A stretch of 23,875 nucleotides of DNA from Oribacterium sp. UBA6992 (GTDB taxonomy: Bacteria > Bacillota > Clostridia > Lachnospirales > Lachnospiraceae), in contig DJXY01000131.1 in assembly GCA_002449915.1 (NCBI GenBank), forward strand, positions 1 to 23,875, in the 5' to 3' direction. Numbering within the stretch: position 1 is the stretch's first letter; every line of letters begins with the position of its first letter. Below the pieces are notes generated by a model. That model was not told the DNA's origin. It made no database searches and saw only the letters and a list, made by a program, of their open reading frames with translations. Both the position numbers and the translations under genes were made by a program. Below are positions 1 to 7,792 of the stretch, one piece after another.

Positions 1-27
1 AGCTAAGCTGGTGGTTTTGATTATTTG

Positions 28-1329
28 TTATGGATTCTGACATGCGCCGCTTGTGTCAAACTGATAGGTTTTACCATTGATCATGTGGCTTCCGGTCAGC
101 ATCGCTCCATTGGAGCTGCCCACCTTGGTCTCAAGATAGTACCACTTGCCGGCATCCTGGAGCCAACCGGTATGCATGTAACTATCCGCGTCAAAATAGT
201 ACCAGGTGCCTCTGATCTGCTGCCAGCCACTGCTGCAGGGTACTCCATTTTTAAGGAACTGCCAGCGGTAGCTTGTCCGCTTCCAGACCCCGTCCGTACC
301 ACTGCTGCTCGGCGTCCCGGCGAGAGAAGCCTGCGTATAGGTATGCTGGGCAAAATTTCCATCCACCATGCCGGTATAGTCTCCCATGAACTCCCAGACA
401 TCATCCACATCATAGTCGGAGGTGTCCACACTCTCTTCACCGGTAACCCCAAACTCCGAAACGGCGATATTATAGTATTTTGCCTCGTTCTGCTTAGGCA
501 CCGCGCGCACCTCGACCGAGAAATCCGATGCGGCGGAGTTCCGATATGAGCGGACATCCAGCGTCGTGCCGGTAACCTTTTCCTTATGGCTCCGCTTTGT
601 GCCGGAGTTATCCACCCAGCTGATCTTTACCTGATAGGTATCGGCAAATGACAAGCTCTCCCAGGACGCGATACCCGCGTTGGAAACATTCGCTGTCATA
701 TAGCCCTCATCCTTGGTCGCAAGGGCACGGACTGCAACACCGATCTGACCGTCGGCATCCCGCTGGATATAGCTTCCAATGTTTGCACTTGTACCATTAA
801 CATATTGATGCGCGGTCTTGGATTCTCCGCCCCGCGTCGTATATCCGATAACAAGCTCATACCGTCCGGCATAGCTTACTTCCGGCCAGCTCACGGTCTT
901 TGTGCTGTAATGGATGGTCGGCTGAGGCGTTGTAAGCTGATAAAAAGGATACACCTCCAGTCTCCCCGTGGCTTCATCGTTATCAACCGACACACTGTCA
1001 ATGTAGCTTGTGCGGAAGCCCTTACCCGTAATTTCCAGATCATCGTCCAGGATCTCCTCATCCGCATGGATCTTGAAGCGCACCGTTACCGGAACTGTGG
1101 GATTATCCTTGTCAAGCCCCTGCACATTGTCATAATTAAGCGTGAGCAGGTCTTCATCATCATCGTCCACTTCAAAGTACGGCACAAAGGATTGTCCGGC
1201 AGTGTGCTCCGGCAGCGATTCGGTGTCCGCATTGATTTCCAGATATTTCACAATCGCATAGGACGGGGTTGCCATCATAAGTGACATGATGCCAGCTCCG
1301 GTAAGTATCCTGAAAATTTTTTTATTCAT
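28..1329 (-). CDS. Secreted protein with Fn3-like modules and C-terminal cell-wall-binding repeats
   Basis: The 433-aa product starts with a signal peptide (MNKKIFRIL then a hydrophobic stretch ending SYA, likely cut near residue 25). Residues of about 125-300 form two beta-rich Fn3-like modules marked by VSWPEVSYAGRYEL and ASWESLSFADTYQV. The C-terminus carries three aromatic repeats of the cell-wall/choline-binding type (GWQQIRGTWYYFDADSYM, GWLQDAGKWYYLE, and a last copy with GKTYQFDTSG). These repeats usually hold proteins non-covalently on the wall. I chose the ATG at 1329 because GGGAGGAAGC sits directly before it; the ATG five codons upstream has no such site. It is the last gene of the MMPL operon, 17 bp after the coiled-coil gene. 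The inferred role is a wall-associated partner of the exporter or an adhesin. The exact function is not recognised. Confidence 0.85.
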   Translation of the reverse strand: MNKKIFRILTGAGIMSLMMATPSYAIVKYLEINADTESLPEHTAGQSFVPYFEVDDDDEDLLTLNYDNVQGLDKDNPTVPVTVRFKIHADEEILDDDLEITGKGFRTSYIDSVSVDNDEATGRLEVYPFYQLTTPQPTIHYSTKTVSWPEVSYAGRYELVIGYTTRGGESKTAHQYVNGTSANIGSYIQRDADGQIGVAVRALATKDEGYMTANVSNAGIASWESLSFADTYQVKISWVDNSGTKRSHKEKVTGTTLDVRSYRNSAASDFSVEVRAVPKQNEAKYYNIAVSEFGVTGEESVDTSDYDVDDVWEFMGDYTGMVDGNFAQHTYTQASLAGTPSSSGTDGVWKRTSYRWQFLKNGVPCSSGWQQIRGTWYYFDADSYMHTGWLQDAGKWYYLETKVGSSNGAMLTGSHMINGKTYQFDTSGACQNP

Positions 1330-1346
1330 GCTTCCTCCCTGCACAT

Positions 1347-4040
1347 TTACTCTCCAAAGCCCAGAATCTTTTTAAGCGTAGTCCATATTTTCTTAAAAAC
1401 AGCCGCAATTCTCTGGAATGCGGTCGTGCCTTCGGCATCCACCTCGGAATCCAGTGTCTTATCCTCGTCATCGTCTGACTTGATTTCATCCGAACGGCAG
1501 ATAATAGCGATGGAATCCGGCTCCTGGTTGGCATCACTGGTAAGCGATACCTTGGTCGCCTCCGGGTCCATGTTAAGGAAGTTGTTGTCATCCTCCTCAT
1601 CGTCCAGCTCATTATTGATGCTGTCCCGGAGATCCCGTCCGGAGTTTTTCAGGTTCTTGGTGGCGTCCACCAGTGTCCGCGTATTGTCAATCGCCTGCTC
1701 TCCGGCTTCAATGCCGGCATCTGCTGCATTGCCAAAGTCATCGGATGCATTGCGAAGGGTATCATTAAGAAGCTGCATGGCATTGGCAACGCCGTCAGCC
1801 GTCACCTGTGCCTGCAGGAGTACGTTATCCGCATTGCTGATGGCGGTCTGAATGTCATCGTAATAGTCGTTTGCGACTCCCGTCATGCGGTCGGTATCAC
1901 TCATCACCGTACGGAGGCCATTCATGACTCTTGCGACATTTTTAGATACATCGCCGCCGTCGTCAAGGATGTTTTCCAGACTGTCACTGAGATCATCCAT
2001 TGCAGAAAGCAGTTCATCTGCCTGCGCGCCCGTAAGCTCGGAAACCTGATTCAGATACTCATCCAGCACCGGCGTAAACTGTGAAACCGCCGTCTTTGCC
2101 GCGAGCTCCGCACCGGCGGATGTCTTTTCGTTTAACGCATCATACCGATCCTGCAGCTTTTTGCTTTCCTCAGCAAGTCGTGCTTTTTTTTCATCCAGCG
2201 AGTACTTAGAGAAAGTCGCGTCAACTTTAGCGTCCTGTGCTTCCTTCTGGAGATTATCGAGCTGTTTCTTGCTGGACTCCAGTTCCTTCTGTGAGTCATC
2301 CAGTTTCTGCTTACCGGCTGCGAGCTGAGCCTCGCCTTCCTTTATGGCTGCTTCATTACTTTCAAATTCCGAAACCTTCTGCTGACCGGCTTCATACTCA
2401 TCAATTCCCTGTTTAAGTGCAGCCTTCTTCGCCTGCTGTTCAGCTGTTAAAGTGGCACCGGATGCTTCGAGACCTGTAAGCTCTTCATACACGGCTTTTG
2501 CCTTGGTATATTCCTCTTTTTTTGTTTCAAGCTCTGCCTTTCCGGCTTCATACTCGGCTCGTTTCTTTTCCAGCGCCTTTCTGCCGGCTTCCACGGTCTG
2601 TCTGTTACTCTCGTAATTGGCCAAGCCTTCATTATAAGCCTGAAGTCCCGCTTCATATTGGAAGACACCTGTCTTATATTTGTCAGAAAGCGCTTCAGAC
2701 TTAGTCTGAGCAAGTTCATTTTGTCCATCCAGGAGATCATATCCTGCACCAACCGCGATCTCTGATGCACTTGCCTGGTACTGCTTCCCCGCGGACTGTG
2801 CTGCCTGCGCCGCCTGTCCTGCCTGAACTGCTGCCTTATCAGCAAAGTCTTTTCTCAACGCATCCAGTGCTTTCTTGGTTTCTGCAGCTTCTGCCTGTAC
2901 GTCTTTTGCATTAAAGCTTACATCCGCTCCGGACATGGAGCTGGAGAGCCGCTTCAGCGCGGTGTTAAGCTTTCCGACCCGAGTGTTTACATTCTGCACA
3001 TCTTCATTCAAAGCATTTAACTGTGCATTGGTGTCGTAGACCAGCCACTGGGTGGTTTTCAGCGAGCTGTCCATCGGGGTAAGCGTCGCAGAGAGATTTC
3101 GGATATCCTGAATTGCCACATCATTTCCGGCAAAGATGCCATCCTTTGCGGTATGAATCTTATCCTTACCGGACTTAAGGTCCTTAAGCATCTCATTGGT
3201 GAGATCCAGCTGGCTTGAAACATTGACAACTGCGTCCATGACATCATCCATGTCGTCCATCATGCTGTTGGTATTGTCACGGAACTTATCCTCCAGCTCC
3301 TTTAAGTCCTTGATCTTCTTAAGATCTCCGACGGTACCGGGTGACATGATCATAAAGGCACCGTAGGTCTCAAAGCTGTCGGTACCCATCCGTACAACAA
3401 AGTGTGCTTCCTTGCCGGGCAGTGCCTCAAAGACCACCGCGTTCATCTGACCGATGGATGTGGTCTGGGAGTCCGGCGCATCCACAGAATAGCACTTGGT
3501 GAGATCCACCGGTACGGCAACAATGAGCATCATGTTGTTCTGCATGTATTCCGAAACCTGCGAGTTGGGATAAGCATCAATATCCATCTCCACAAGACCG
3601 GACTTTCCGCCGACTTCATCCGCATTGGTTACGACACCATTGACCTTATAGGTAATGTCAAAGGTCCAGGGGGTCTTGACCGCTTTAGGATCCATCTCGC
3701 CCTGGAAAAAGAACTTGCTGCCATCTGCCGGTGCATGCCAGGTCACGGAACCGTTTTTCTCGATGCCCTTCTCATCTGTGGACATGTTTAAAAGACTTTT
3801 ATACTGACCGAAGTCTGTATAGTCCGGGTTTCCGTTGAAATTTATGCCCTTGACAACATTCGCCTTATTGATCGTACCGTAATAATCCAGATTAAGATAC
3901 AGGGTTTCATCCACCGCAACCTGCGCCGCTCCTGCATAGGCGGTAATCGGCGTAATCAGTACGGTTGATGTAATGCTTGAAACAATTGCTATGGAAGCAA
4001 CTGACCGATAAAACAATTTTTTAATCTGATATCTTTTCAT
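1347..4040 (-). CDS. Large secreted coiled-coil protein, exporter partner
   Basis: This 897-aa protein opens with a signal peptide (KKLFYRSVASIAIVSS, ending TAYA near residue 36). Residues 40-235 look like a globular, beta-rich extracellular domain. Residues of about 240-800 are mostly helical; at 455-520 there are short repeats such as YEAGLQAYNEGL, YEAGKAELE and YEAGQQKVSE, as in extracellular coiled-coil segments of YhgE/Pip-like and large permease-associated proteins. Residues 812-870 are highly acidic, and the last 23 residues form a basic amphipathic helix (FQRIAAVFKKIWTTLKKIL) with no clear final membrane span. The start overlaps the stop of the MMPL gene in an ATGA (4037-4040), so translation is probably coupled. 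Inference: an extracellular scaffold or adaptor for the MMPL exporter. The family name is uncertain. Confidence 0.85.
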   Translation of the reverse strand: MKRYQIKKLFYRSVASIAIVSSITSTVLITPITAYAGAAQVAVDETLYLNLDYYGTINKANVVKGINFNGNPDYTDFGQYKSLLNMSTDEKGIEKNGSVTWHAPADGSKFFFQGEMDPKAVKTPWTFDITYKVNGVVTNADEVGGKSGLVEMDIDAYPNSQVSEYMQNNMMLIVAVPVDLTKCYSVDAPDSQTTSIGQMNAVVFEALPGKEAHFVVRMGTDSFETYGAFMIMSPGTVGDLKKIKDLKELEDKFRDNTNSMMDDMDDVMDAVVNVSSQLDLTNEMLKDLKSGKDKIHTAKDGIFAGNDVAIQDIRNLSATLTPMDSSLKTTQWLVYDTNAQLNALNEDVQNVNTRVGKLNTALKRLSSSMSGADVSFNAKDVQAEAAETKKALDALRKDFADKAAVQAGQAAQAAQSAGKQYQASASEIAVGAGYDLLDGQNELAQTKSEALSDKYKTGVFQYEAGLQAYNEGLANYESNRQTVEAGRKALEKKRAEYEAGKAELETKKEEYTKAKAVYEELTGLEASGATLTAEQQAKKAALKQGIDEYEAGQQKVSEFESNEAAIKEGEAQLAAGKQKLDDSQKELESSKKQLDNLQKEAQDAKVDATFSKYSLDEKKARLAEESKKLQDRYDALNEKTSAGAELAAKTAVSQFTPVLDEYLNQVSELTGAQADELLSAMDDLSDSLENILDDGGDVSKNVARVMNGLRTVMSDTDRMTGVANDYYDDIQTAISNADNVLLQAQVTADGVANAMQLLNDTLRNASDDFGNAADAGIEAGEQAIDNTRTLVDATKNLKNSGRDLRDSINNELDDEEDDNNFLNMDPEATKVSLTSDANQEPDSIAIICRSDEIKSDDDEDKTLDSEVDAEGTTAFQRIAAVFKKIWTTLKKILGFGE

Positions 4041-6343
4041 GCTTCCTTCTCCTCTCCACTCTGCTGGTCCCTCTGTTTTACAAGCGCCGGTTCTCTCTGC
4101 GCTGACATATGCTTTAAAGCCTCTTTCCAGCGTTTATGTCGCTCCCGTCTACGGTTCTGCAGGGAAATCATCGCCTGACGAACCTTGGCTCTACGGAGCG
4201 CGCGGCGTGTCATAACCGGCATGGTAATAAATTTATCAATAATACGAAGCAATGTCGGCATCATCGTCGTTACAAAAAATACCGACAGAATCGCACCACG
4301 GCCTACCAGATGTCCTACCTCGGAAATTGCCGGGATCGAGGACTTTATGCTGATAGCATATCCGCAGACAACCAGAATCAGACCTGAAGTCAGAATCGAT
4401 GGGAAGGACATCTCCGTCATCTTCTCCGCTGCCCTCCGTTTATCCTTCTCCGTCGCACGAATCTGAATGTAGTTCTCCGTCGAGGAGATCGCATAGTCAA
4501 TGGTGGATCCAAGCTGAATGCAGGAAACCACGGCGTATGCAATAAATATCAGCGTCACTCCCTCAAGGTACGGGAAGGACATGTTGAGATAAATTGCCAT
4601 CATGATCGGAATCATGGTAGCGACCGGCACGACCGGACTCTTAAAGGTCAGCGCAACTACGATAAAGATACTGATCATTGCCAGTGTATTAACGAGATTA
4701 TAGTCCGGAATCAGAACGGTCTCCATATCCTTGGTTGTCGGTGTATTTCCGGTGATATAGGCATCCTGATAGTAGCTCTTGATCAGATTGGAAACCTCAT
4801 CCGAGTACTTATAGGCGGTCGGCGACTCCGGCTTGGTTTTGATATAAATCAGGAGTCTCGCATAACCATCCTTATGGAAAAGCTCGGAGATGGATTCCGG
4901 CAGGATGGCCTCGGGCATCCCGGTCGGGAGATATTCGGATAGGCCCATTACCTTTTTTACATACTCCTTATCATCCAGTGCATCTACCAGCTCTTTTTCC
5001 TTCTGCATCCCCTCATCCGGGAAAATTGCAACCAGCAGATTGGAACGGCCGAACTCTTGATCAATCGCCGCAGAATTTTCATACATTGAAGTGCCGGGTC
5101 CGGCGCCGGTCGCATCCGGTCCATAAAGGAAATTGTTCATTCCCTGTGCGATATAGATCGGTCCTGCAAGCAGTAATGCTACAATCATCACAACCGGTGA
5201 AATCTTGTTCACTACCTGCGAGAAGCGATGGAATTTGGGCAGGAACGGACGGTGCTCATATTTCTCAATCCGGTCTGACCAGCCAAGGATCAGAGACGGC
5301 ATGAGGAAAATAACACAAAGCAGCGAGCAGATGATACCCTTGGACATCACAAGACCCATATCCCAGCCAATCGAAAACTTCATGAAAATCAGTACGATAA
5401 ATCCAAAAAAGGTCGTAAGACTAGATGCAAGGATAGTACCAATGGTGTTGGTGAGTCCTTTTTTAAGTGCTTCCTCCTTATTTAAGCCTGTGGCACGCTC
5501 CCTTTCATAGGCATGCAGCAGAAAGACCGAATAGTCCATGGAGGTCGCGAGCTGCAGGATATCACTGATGTTGTTGGTAATATACGAGATTTCTCCGAGG
5601 AATATGTTACTGCCTTTATTGATTACGATCGCACAGCCAATTACCGTAAGAAACAGCACCGGCTCAAACCACGAGGTTGTCGTAAACAGCAAGATAAAGA
5701 AGATCAGCACAACGACAATCAACATGATCTCCGACATTTCCTTTTTAACGTTTTCCTCGATAAACTTGTTGGTCGGGGACATACCGACGAGATATCCGTG
5801 ATCTCCGATCATCTTGTCGATCTCGGCGATTGCCTTATGTGTCCGTTTGGAGGTATCACCTTCTTTAAAGGTAATATCCATCTCGGCATGACCATCCTTA
5901 TAGTAATCCTTGATGTCATCCTGATTGATGAACTCCGAGGAACTATAGATCTGTGTTGTCAGATCGCACCAGACCACCTGATCGACACCATCGACCTTTT
6001 CGATGGCATCCTTATACCGTTTTGCTTCATATAAGGTAACATCCTTAAGCATCAGACGCCCTGTGCCGGGATAACCAAAGATATCCTCCATCTTGTTAAT
6101 GGCAATCTTGGAATCCACAGTATTGGGCAGATACTTTGTGAGGTCGTAATTGACTTTTACAAAGGGATAACAGATCGCGTTAAAGATGACAAGCAGGATC
6201 ACAATATCCCGGATGATCTTATTGTGTTTTACAATAAAATCCGCGAGAGAACTATGGCCACGCTTTTTTTTACTCTGATCCGCCGGACTTTTCTTACCTC
6301 CGGATCCTTTTTTGCCATGATGAAACAATCCCGATAAACTCAT
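4037..6343 (-). CDS. MMPL/RND-family membrane exporter
   Basis: The 768-aa protein has the duplicated RND/MMPL layout: a first membrane span near residues 45-63, a large external loop (about 65-200), a cluster of spans, then a second external loop and a second cluster. The proton-relay aspartates of the family are visible in both halves, as TSMDYSVFLLHAYERE (Asp near 270) and LGSTIDYAISSTENY (Asp near 616). The N-terminus and the last 60 residues are basic and probably cytoplasmic. MMPL proteins move lipids, glycolipids or other hydrophobic compounds across the membrane using the proton gradient; the substrate here cannot be read. A GAGGGAAG ribosome site precedes the ATG at 6343. It is first in a three-gene operon and divergent from a TetR regulator, which is probably its controller. 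Confidence 0.93.
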   Translation of the reverse strand: MSLSGLFHHGKKGSGGKKSPADQSKKKRGHSSLADFIVKHNKIIRDIVILLVIFNAICYPFVKVNYDLTKYLPNTVDSKIAINKMEDIFGYPGTGRLMLKDVTLYEAKRYKDAIEKVDGVDQVVWCDLTTQIYSSSEFINQDDIKDYYKDGHAEMDITFKEGDTSKRTHKAIAEIDKMIGDHGYLVGMSPTNKFIEENVKKEMSEIMLIVVVLIFFILLFTTTSWFEPVLFLTVIGCAIVINKGSNIFLGEISYITNNISDILQLATSMDYSVFLLHAYERERATGLNKEEALKKGLTNTIGTILASSLTTFFGFIVLIFMKFSIGWDMGLVMSKGIICSLLCVIFLMPSLILGWSDRIEKYEHRPFLPKFHRFSQVVNKISPVVMIVALLLAGPIYIAQGMNNFLYGPDATGAGPGTSMYENSAAIDQEFGRSNLLVAIFPDEGMQKEKELVDALDDKEYVKKVMGLSEYLPTGMPEAILPESISELFHKDGYARLLIYIKTKPESPTAYKYSDEVSNLIKSYYQDAYITGNTPTTKDMETVLIPDYNLVNTLAMISIFIVVALTFKSPVVPVATMIPIMMAIYLNMSFPYLEGVTLIFIAYAVVSCIQLGSTIDYAISSTENYIQIRATEKDKRRAAEKMTEMSFPSILTSGLILVVCGYAISIKSSIPAISEVGHLVGRGAILSVFFVTTMMPTLLRIIDKFITMPVMTRRALRRAKVRQAMISLQNRRRERHKRWKEALKHMSAQREPALVKQRDQQSGEEKEA

Positions 6344-6359
6344 ACAGCTTCCCTCTTTT

Positions 6360-6386
6360 CTGGAAATCCCGATTCCGGATTTCCAG
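6360..6386 (-). promoter_or_regulatory. Perfect 10-bp inverted repeat next to the MMPL ribosome site
   Basis: CTGGAAATCC (6360-6369) is matched by GGATTTCCAG (6377-6386) with a 7-nt spacer. It lies in the leader of the MMPL mRNA, four bases upstream of the GAGGG ribosome site. No T-run follows, so it is not an intrinsic terminator. It could be an mRNA hairpin affecting translation or stability, or a protein-binding site. Confidence 0.6.
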
Positions 6387-6484
6387 GCTCTTAATATCTA
6401 GTGTATAACTGCCAGCAGTCATTTGGAAGACGCTTTTTTGTAAGATTTAAAGAACAAAATGTAGCGTTTCCGCCTTCCATATCA

Positions 6485-6531
6485 TCAACATGTTGAATAT
6501 AAATAGATGATCGTGTATTAGAAAACGTTTT
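6485..6531. repeat. Two short perfect palindromes in the MMPL/TetR intergenic region
   Basis: TCAACATGTTGA (6485-6496) and AAAACGTTTT (6522-6531) are both perfectly self-complementary. They fall within the predicted 220-nt leader of the MMPL operon, downstream of its likely start. They may be operators, but AT-rich palindromes this short also arise by chance. Confidence 0.35.
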
Positions 6532-6571
6532 ATCCATTTATTGACATGTGTTCATTTTTATGATACCGTTT

Positions 6572-6600
6572 ATTATAAAAAGAAGTTCTGATTAACGCAA
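6572..6600 (-). promoter_or_regulatory. Promoter of the MMPL operon
   Basis: On the minus strand TTGCGT (6595-6600) is followed after exactly 17 bases by a perfect TATAAT (6572-6577). Transcription would start near 6565, giving an mRNA leader of about 220 nt before the MMPL ATG. A GTTTATTATAAA sequence (6568-6579) that resembles the nearby 14-bp palindrome overlaps the -10. Confidence 0.65.
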
Positions 6601-6620
6601 TAAGCAATTTTAAATTCCAG

Positions 6621-6634
6621 GTTTATTAATAAAC
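6621..6634. promoter_or_regulatory. 14-bp palindrome, candidate TetR operator
   Basis: GTTTATTAATAAAC is perfectly self-complementary and sits 55 bp before the regulator start codon, between it and the MMPL promoter. Two related pieces flank it: GTTTATTATAAA at 6568-6579, over the MMPL -10, and GTTTATT at 6667-6673. A divergent TetR-type gene with a palindrome between it and its target is the usual arrangement for this family. No clear plus-strand promoter for the regulator could be picked out. Its binding to this site is inference. Confidence 0.5.
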
Positions 6635-6689
6635 ATATTTTATATTTTTGTCTATTTTATTAGGACGTTTATTGGAAAGGAAGTTTATC

Positions 6690-7283
6690 ATGTCGGAAGC
6701 TTCAATCGGATCAGAATCCAATTCTTCTCCTGTCACTGATCGCAGGATCCGTAAGACAAGAGCCGCTCTCAAGCAGAGTCTGACGGAGCTTTTAAAAACC
6801 AAAAGCATCAAGGACATTTCCGTAAAGGAGCTTACGGATCTTGCCGATGTCAACCGCGGAACCTTTTATCTCCACTATAAGGATGTATTTGATCTGCTGG
6901 ATCAGTCTGAGAACGATCTTCTGGATGAGCTGAAAACCACGCTTGACAATTACAATACAGATCTTGTGCAGGGAAATCCGGTCATCCTGATGGAGGGTGT
7001 CTACAAGCTTTGCAGAAATAATGCGAGTCTTGTAAGCACGCTCATTGGTGAAAACGGCGATATCAAGTTCTTAAACAAGCTGAACACAGTAATCCGGGAG
7101 AAATGTCTCAACGACTGGTCCTTCATCCTTAAAAAACAGAAACTGGAACATTTTGATGCCTATTACAGCTTCCTGGTCGGAGGATGTCTCAGCCTCCTGC
7201 AGTACTGGTTCTCCAACGGGATGAAGCAGTCTCCCAAGGAGCTCGCTACCATCACCGGGACATTTTTGGAGAGAAATCTTTAA
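6690..7283 (+). CDS. TetR/AcrR-family transcriptional regulator
   Basis: The 197-aa protein has an N-terminal TetR DNA-binding domain: RRIRKTRAALKQSL begins helix 1, and ISVKELTDLADVNRGTFYLHY (given here in two parts: ISVKELTDLADV, NRGTFYLHY) is the helix-turn-helix with the family's typical end, at about residues 42-65. The C-terminal region (SFLVGGCLSLLQYWFSNG, about 155-175) matches the clostridial TetR C-terminal type common in small regulators with this layout. I chose the ATG at 6690 because AAAGGAAG lies 6 bp before it; an in-frame ATG at 6648 has no ribosome site. It is the only confident plus-strand protein gene here and is divergent from the MMPL operon, which it probably represses. 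The ligand is unknown. Confidence 0.92.
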   Translation: MSEASIGSESNSSPVTDRRIRKTRAALKQSLTELLKTKSIKDISVKELTDLADVNRGTFYLHYKDVFDLLDQSENDLLDELKTTLDNYNTDLVQGNPVILMEGVYKLCRNNASLVSTLIGENGDIKFLNKLNTVIREKCLNDWSFILKKQKLEHFDAYYSFLVGGCLSLLQYWFSNGMKQSPKELATITGTFLERNL

Positions 7284-7346
7284 ATTTAAGAGATATCTGT
7301 GATTTTAGAAATAACGAAACATAGTTCATCAAAATGCCTTGACATT

Positions 7347-7389
7347 AAAAGTGCTGTGATACTCGATCACAGCACTTTTATTATTTTTT
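7347..7389 (+). terminator. Intrinsic terminator after the TetR gene
   Basis: A perfect 14-bp stem (7347-7360 with 7366-7379, 5-nt loop) containing GTGCTGTGAT and ATCACAGCAC is followed by a T-rich tail, TTTTATTATTTTTT. It lies 63 bp after the regulator stop codon on the same strand. Confidence 0.9.
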
Positions 7390-7416
7390 AAAAAAGCATT
7401 TCTTGTAAAATACCTG

Positions 7417-7445
7417 TTGACGACTAGGATTTTATATGCTATATT
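7417..7445 (+). promoter_or_regulatory. Strong plus-strand promoter with no protein gene after it
   Basis: TTGACG (7417-7422) and TATATT (7440-7445) are spaced by exactly 17 bases. The predicted start is near 7452, immediately before an 8+4+8 inverted repeat. The next protein gene downstream is on the opposite strand, and an intrinsic terminator lies about 180 bp on. Confidence 0.75.
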
Positions 7446-7452
7446 ATTCACA

Positions 7453-7472
7453 GTTAGTTAGCAGTAACTAAC
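7453..7472. promoter_or_regulatory. 8+4+8 inverted repeat at the predicted start site
   Basis: GTTAGTTA, GCAG and TAACTAAC form a perfect inverted repeat at about +1 to +20 of the predicted transcript. As DNA it has the size of a MarR-like operator; as RNA it would fold into a 5'-terminal hairpin. The sequence cannot decide between the two. Confidence 0.55.
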
Positions 7473-7594
7473 CAAGTTAGGATTTTACAATCACTTGTAA
7501 AGCCCATAACAAAGCCGTACGGTCTTGTCCTCCTGACCATAACAGGATCGTAACGGAAGAATCTCCTGAAATAAATAGACTCAACTTAAGTGCA

Positions 7595-7633
7595 GCAGAA
7601 AGCCCGGACAAAAATCCGGGCTTTCTGCTTTTA
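7595..7633 (+). terminator. Intrinsic terminator of the orphan transcript
   Basis: A 14-bp perfect stem, GCAGAAAGCCCGGA (7595-7608) with its complement (7615-7628), has a 6-nt loop and is followed by TTTTAC. Only the plus-strand side has the T-run, so it serves plus-strand transcription. Confidence 0.85.
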
Positions 7634-7661
7634 CTATATTGATTTGATTTAAAGCTCTCTA

Positions 7662-7711
7662 TCAAATAAAAGAGCACCCGAATGGATATTTCATCCACTT
7701 CGGATACTCTT
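7662..7711 (-). terminator. Intrinsic terminator of the mecA/DUF1858 genes
   Basis: On the minus strand an interrupted stem (AAGAG with CTCTT, CCGAA with TTCGG, TGGAT with ATCCA) and a 5-nt loop is followed by TTTTATTTG. It lies about 80 bp downstream of the DUF1858 stop and marks the end of leftward transcription. Confidence 0.75.
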
Positions 7712-7792
7712 ATACAAAACATTTTATAAAAAGTATTGTCGTTACAGGACTGGTTTTTGATACTCCTAGCCTGCGATCAGGAAACGTATGCT

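Larger units (their letters stand above)
7452..7633 (+). ncRNA. Candidate orphan small RNA (about 180 nt)
   Basis: The unit has a consensus-like promoter, no ATG-initiated reading frame of any length, and a strong terminator. It reads as a chain of hairpins: GTTAGTTA/TAACTAAC (7453-7472, loop GCAG), TTTACAA/TTGTAAA (7484-7501, loop TCAC), GGTC/GACC (7521-7538) with loop TTGTCCTCCT, CAGGA/TCCTG (7543-7568), then the terminator (7595-7628). The third loop exposes CCTCC (7529-7533), complementary to ribosome-binding sites; in some Gram-positive regulatory RNAs such C-rich loops pair with target mRNAs. I do not recognise a known RNA family. It could instead be the leftover leader of a lost gene. 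The existence of the transcript is an inference from signals. Confidence 0.55.

Noticed and set aside
1..27. AGCTAAGCT near the window edge as the terminator of the first operon
   Set aside because: Too little sequence remains to see a full stem and T-run.
6541..6569. Plus-strand TTGACA at 6541 as a TetR promoter
   Set aside because: At 17 bp it meets only TACCGT, a poor -10; nearby AT-rich hexamers are at the wrong spacing.
7477..7722. Minus-strand 81-codon frame
   Set aside because: It runs through two terminator hairpins, has no ribosome site and no family-like sequence. The plus-strand small-RNA reading explains the region better.
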